Assembly: GCA_003483745.1 (NCBI GenBank)
Contig: DMYD01000002.1
Span: 41,892 to 68,639 of the forward strand
Direction: 5' to 3'
From: Roseburia sp.
Lineage (GTDB): Bacteria; Bacillota; Clostridia; Lachnospirales; Lachnospiraceae
DNA length: 26,748 nucleotides
Shown: piece after piece, positions 23,862 through 26,748 of the stretch
How the letters are laid out: every line of letters starts with the position of its first letter
Numbering within the stretch: the first letter of the stretch is position 1
Notes under the pieces: generated by a model
What the model was told of the DNA's origin: nothing
Database searches by the model: none
Seen by the model: the letters and a program-made list of their open reading frames with translations, nothing else
Position numbers and translations under genes: made by a program

Positions 23862-24716
23862 CTAATTGTCCTTTGTACGTCTCTTTAAGATAGAGAACGA
23901 GACATTGATGATGAGGATAAACACAAACAGTACCACACCGGTTGCGATCAGTGCTTCTCTGTGGAGATCCGTTGCGTATCCCATTTCCATTACAATATTT
24001 GCCGTTAAGGTACGGACACCTTTAAAAATACTAGATGGAACTCTCGCCTGATTTCCGGCTACCATCATAACCGCCATTGTCTCACCGATCGCACGGCCGA
24101 CACCGAGTACAACTGCTGCCATGATACCGGATTTTGCTGCCGGAACGATTACGGTAAAAACACTTCTCTCATGGGTAGCCCCAAGTGCAAGCGCACCCTC
24201 ATAGTAGCTGTTTTCCACTGCACGGATCGCAGATTCCGACACTCCGATAATGGTCGGCAAAATCATGATTCCAAGCAGGATCGATGCAGTTAAGATACTG
24301 TTTCCATTTCCTTTAAAATGTTCTCTGATAAACGGTACCAATACAACCAGACCGAAAAATCCATATACAATAGAAGGAATACCTGCCAAAAGATCCACGA
24401 TCGGTTTTAAAATGCGGTACATTTTTTCCGGACAGAAGCGCGCCATAAAGATTGACATTAATATTCCAATCGGGACTCCGATTAAAAGTGCTCCTCCAGT
24501 TACATAAATACTTCCCAGAATCATCGGAAAGATTCCGAATATATTATTGGTCGGTTTCCATACTTTTCCCGACAAGAACTGCCATACACCGATTTTCTGC
24601 ATTGCCGGAAATCCGTTTGCAAACAGAAACACACAGATTAAAGCTACTGCAATAATGGATATGACTGCCGTAAAGAGGAAAACGCCTTCCATTACTTTTT
24701 CTTTGATATGATTCAT
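23862..24716 (-). CDS. pstC: Phosphate ABC transporter permease PstC
   Basis: A 284-residue membrane permease, partner of PstA. The N-terminal helix (MEGVFLFTAVISIIAVALIC) is followed by FGIFPMILGSIYVTGGALLI and GIPSIVYGFFGLVVLVPF. The cytoplasmic EAA loop is EGALALGATHERSVFTVIVP, followed by GRAIGETMAVMMVAGN, characteristic of PstC. The start ATG at 24716 follows GGAGATAACA; an in-frame TTG at 24737 has no such site. It is separated from pstS by 151 bp holding two stem-loops, which may lower downstream expression relative to the binding protein. Confidence 0.95.
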   Translation of the reverse strand: MNHIKEKVMEGVFLFTAVISIIAVALICVFLFANGFPAMQKIGVWQFLSGKVWKPTNNIFGIFPMILGSIYVTGGALLIGVPIGILMSIFMARFCPEKMYRILKPIVDLLAGIPSIVYGFFGLVVLVPFIREHFKGNGNSILTASILLGIMILPTIIGVSESAIRAVENSYYEGALALGATHERSVFTVIVPAAKSGIMAAVVLGVGRAIGETMAVMMVAGNQARVPSSIFKGVRTLTANIVMEMGYATDLHREALIATGVVLFVFILIINVSFSILKRRTKDN

Positions 24717-24759
24717 TGTTATCTCCAAACTGATCAAAAGTCGTGTACATTATTTATGC

Positions 24760-24860
24760 AAAGACCGGCAGAGTATCTGTCTCTCCCGGTCTTTACTTAA
24801 GGTCTTATAATAAGGAACTATCTATGAAGCAATAGATTGCACGCTGCAAACATTCTATTG
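24760..24860 (-). repeat. Two stem-loops in the pstS-pstC gap
   Basis: AAAGACCGG/CCGGTCTTT (24760-24768 with 24787-24795) has extra GAG/CTC pairing inside. CAATAGA/TCTATTG (24830-24836 with 24854-24860) encloses TTGCA-CGC-TGCAA. Neither has a T-run on the minus strand, so they read as mRNA-stabilising or partial-attenuation structures that favour pstS over pstCAB, as known for other binding-protein operons. Confidence 0.6.
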
Positions 24861-24867
24861 TTATGAA

Positions 24868-25869
24868 TTACTCTGTAACACCATCCCAGGATGTGATCTC
24901 ACCTGTGTAGATGCCCTTTACGGTATCTTTGGAAAGATCTGTGGTTGGGTTGTCGTTATTTACGACGACTGCGATACCATCCATGGCGATTACGGTTGCT
25001 GTTAAGCCACCCTCAGTCTCGGAATCTTTTAATTCACGGGAAGCCATACCGATATCACAGGTTCCATCCATGGCTGCTGTCATACCTGTTGTGGAATCAC
25101 TTTCCTGAATCTCGATCTCTGCACCACTGTTAACTGCAGCATATGCCTCTTTTAATTTTTCCATAACAGGTGTTACGGAAGAAGATCCTGCTACAACGAT
25201 TTTTCCGCTTGCGCCGTTTGACTCGAATGCTGCTGCGCCATCATCTACCGGGATGTATTTGTTATCAGAAATAACAGCCTGTCCGTCTGCACTCATGATA
25301 AAGTTGATAAAATCCTGTGCCACATCGCTTGGTGTTCCTTTGGTTGCAATATTAAATGGTCTTGCGATCGTGTAATCTCCGCTCTTGATATTATCTACGG
25401 TAGCTTCTGCTCCATCGATGGAAACTGCTTTTACACTGTCGTTTAAGGAACCAAGTGAAACATATCCGATGGAGTACTCATCACCGGCTACTGTTGTTAA
25501 CATAACATCGGTACTATTTGTAATGATTGCTTCATCTGTTGTATTATCGATTTTCTCACCGGCATCATTTTTCTCTTCTACACCAAACAGCTCGATAAAT
25601 GCTCCTCTTGTACCGGAACCATCCTCACGGGATACGACGTTGATATACTCGCTGTTGTCGAAATCACCAGATGCTGTAGTGTCTGCTGTGGTATCTGCTG
25701 CCGTCGTGTCTGCTGTCTGATCTGCTGAACTATCCGCAGCATCTGCACTTGCATCTGTATTTGTATCTGCTCCGGCACTTGCACTTGCATTTCCACTGTT
25801 ACCGCAGCCTGCGATCATACCGGCTGCCATCATACCTGTTAATAACATACACATTACTTTCTTTTTCAT
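24868..25869 (-). CDS. pstS: Phosphate-binding lipoprotein PstS with permuted domain order
   Basis: A 333-residue extracellular lipoprotein that delivers phosphate to PstCAB. The signal peptide (MKKKVMCMLLTGMMAAGM) ends in lipobox IAGC with acylated Cys22. An Ala/Asp/Thr/Ser-rich linker (about 27-68, repeats of ADTTA) follows. Binding motifs are present but in unusual order: VVSREDGSGTR at 78-88 and IARPFNIATKG near 168-178 come first. GSSSVTP (228-234), CDIGMASREL (271-280) and GEITSWDGV (323-331) come last. In canonical PstS the GSSSVTP part is N-terminal and REDGSGTR follows the GEITxW segment, so this protein reads as a circular permutation. The ATG at 25869 follows AGAGAGGAT; a longer in-frame start at 25929 would spoil the signal peptide. 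Pho-box-like repeats lie at 25986-26013. Confidence 0.93.
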   Translation of the reverse strand: MKKKVMCMLLTGMMAAGMIAGCGNSGNASASAGADTNTDASADAADSSADQTADTTAADTTADTTASGDFDNSEYINVVSREDGSGTRGAFIELFGVEEKNDAGEKIDNTTDEAIITNSTDVMLTTVAGDEYSIGYVSLGSLNDSVKAVSIDGAEATVDNIKSGDYTIARPFNIATKGTPSDVAQDFINFIMSADGQAVISDNKYIPVDDGAAAFESNGASGKIVVAGSSSVTPVMEKLKEAYAAVNSGAEIEIQESDSTTGMTAAMDGTCDIGMASRELKDSETEGGLTATVIAMDGIAVVVNNDNPTTDLSKDTVKGIYTGEITSWDGVTE

Positions 25870-25960
25870 TTTCTTAATCCTCTCTTTTTTCCAATTTGCA
25901 GGTTGTCCGTCCTGCCATTTTCTTTTCATTTCCTTTTGACAGTTTTTACTTTACGGCACT

Positions 25961-26013
25961 TATGTAAAATGCATGAGAGATGTTTGGTAAAATGTATGTA
26001 AAATAATGGTAAA
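25961..26013 (-). promoter_or_regulatory. Pho-box-like operator of the pst operon
   Basis: On the minus strand TTTACC (26008-26013), TTTACA (25997-26002) and TTTACC (25986-25991) stand at an exact 11-bp period. This is the spacing of PhoP direct-repeat sites. A possible -10, TACATA, is at 25961-25966. The box begins 14 bp after the stop of the alarmone synthetase gene, with no terminator between. Confidence 0.75.
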
Positions 26014-26027
26014 TGTTTCGCTTACTT

Positions 26028-26723
26028 TTACATCTTCTCGATCTGTCTGCGCAGTTCTAACATCTGATTGTCAACTTTTGCAATCACATCCGAGTAATCT
26101 TTTGTTTCACGCTCCACATTTTCAATCTGTCCTGCGCTCTTCTTATAACACATCTGATTGTCAAGCTCAGCCCAGTAGTCCATTGCAAATGACCGGATCT
26201 GAATCTCCACCCGGATCTTTGTTGTTTTCTCTAAATAGGTAACCGGGACCTCCACAATCAGATGAATACTCTGATAACCGCTCTTTTTGGGATTTTTTAC
26301 ATAATCCTTCTCTTTGATCAGGGTAATATCCTTTTGCTTTTTTATATAATCCGCCACGCGGTATATATCATCACAGAAAAAACAGACAACACGAATGCCT
26401 GCGATATCGTTTAAAGTGGTCACTGCTGCCTGAAATGTTACTTCTCTTCCTTTTCGCATCAGCTTTTTTGCAATGCTGTCCGTCTGTTTGATCCGGCCTG
26501 TCATACTACGAATAACCTGACGGTCAAACTGCTCCGTCAGGTCCGCATTGATCATTTTTAATTTTGCCTGCACCACATCCATCGCATAAGTATAAGAAAG
26601 CCGTACCATAGGTGCTTCGATCTGTTCTTTTAATTGTTTTTCCATGAGCGAAGTATCTGCTCCCGCTAAAGTCTCTTTTATTCCTATGCTTTTTTTCTGA
26701 TTTTTAGAATCTTTCTTTGGCAA
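26028..26723 (-). CDS. Small alarmone synthetase (RelA/SpoT domain, RelQ/YjbM type)
   Basis: A 231-residue cytoplasmic GTP pyrophosphokinase with only the synthetase domain; the hydrolase (HD) and regulatory domains of long RelA/SpoT proteins are absent. Family motifs are VTTLNDIAGIRVVCFFCDDI, YVKNPKKSGYQSIHLIVEVP (substrate loop with the conserved Tyr) and VEIQIRSFAMDYWAELDNQM (catalytic Glu region). The N-terminus is lysine-rich and disordered. The likely start is a TTG at 26723, since AGGAG lies 9 nt upstream and an in-frame TAG stands just before it; an ATG at 26645 is an alternative that would keep the domain. It should make (p)ppGpp or pGpp from GTP/GDP/GMP. It directly precedes the pst operator, suggesting a link between the nucleotide alarm and phosphate status, but this is only positional. 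Confidence 0.88.
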   Translation of the reverse strand: MPKKDSKNQKKSIGIKETLAGADTSLMEKQLKEQIEAPMVRLSYTYAMDVVQAKLKMINADLTEQFDRQVIRSMTGRIKQTDSIAKKLMRKGREVTFQAAVTTLNDIAGIRVVCFFCDDIYRVADYIKKQKDITLIKEKDYVKNPKKSGYQSIHLIVEVPVTYLEKTTKIRVEIQIRSFAMDYWAELDNQMCYKKSAGQIENVERETKDYSDVIAKVDNQMLELRRQIEKM

Positions 26724-26748
26724 AATCCATATCTCCTATTTCGTAATC

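Noticed and set aside
25578..25796. Low-complexity minus-strand frame inside pstS
   Set aside because: It is an out-of-frame reading of the Ala/Asp/Thr linker codons and has no start signal.
1..26748. CRISPR arrays, tRNA or rRNA genes, prophage or integrase genes
   Set aside because: No regularly spaced repeats, cloverleaf sequences or such proteins were seen on either strand.

Overview
The window looks like a chromosomal segment of a Gram-positive anaerobe of the Clostridia, most likely a Lachnospiraceae member close to Roseburia or Agathobacter. This rests on moderate GC, strong AGGAGG-type ribosome binding sites, the GlpP antiterminator, T-box and Mn riboswitch control, DUF1667 and DUF6054 genes, and the protein style. 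The genus is inference. Every intact gene is on the minus strand; the only plus-strand coding remnant is a decayed fibronectin type III fragment. I saw no tRNA, rRNA, CRISPR array or intact insertion sequence.

Layout from low to high coordinates. 1-950: a partial unknown gene, a 275-bp stretch (271-545) in which I see nothing, a 74-residue membrane protein, a 68-bp foldback element with target duplication, and the metG terminator. 949-3546: metG behind a T-box leader and a good promoter, with a 130-bp dispersed repeat between leader terminator and gene. 3561-4094: the FN3 remnant. 4110-9801: glycerol catabolism. glpP-glpK lies behind a leader terminator that GlpP probably controls. It is followed by a terminator, a second copy of the 130-bp repeat, and a three-gene glycerol-3-phosphate oxidation unit (GlpA-like flavoprotein with a BFD-type [2Fe-2S] domain, FAD/NAD oxidoreductase, DUF1667 protein). 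9798-12030: a DUF6054 gene, a 314-bp nested foldback element, an SGNH hydrolase, a zinc-ribbon protein and a 150-bp structured repeat. 12031-14027: mntP and a CaCA-type cation exchanger behind a yybP-ykoY (Mn2+) riboswitch with terminator and promoter. 14078-17374: a SWIM/SNF2 helicase. 17456-26013: a complete phosphate system in transcription order pstS-pstC-pstA-pstB-phoU-nptA-phoP-phoR, with 11-bp-periodic Pho-box-like repeats ahead of pstS and nptA. 26028-26723: a small RelA/SpoT-type alarmone synthetase.

The genes form three coherent programmes: glycerol uptake product to dihydroxyacetone phosphate under GlpP, Mn2+ (and perhaps Ca2+) export under a metal riboswitch, and phosphate sensing and import under PhoPR.

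The most unusual points are these. PstS has its two sequence halves in the reverse of the canonical order, which reads as a circular permutation. A 314-bp foldback element carries two hairpins that both show the hexaloop AUGGAC, the shape preferred by CsrA. A short relative of that element is flanked by a 7-bp direct repeat. The 130-bp repeat occurs twice, each time fused to the T-run of a terminator.
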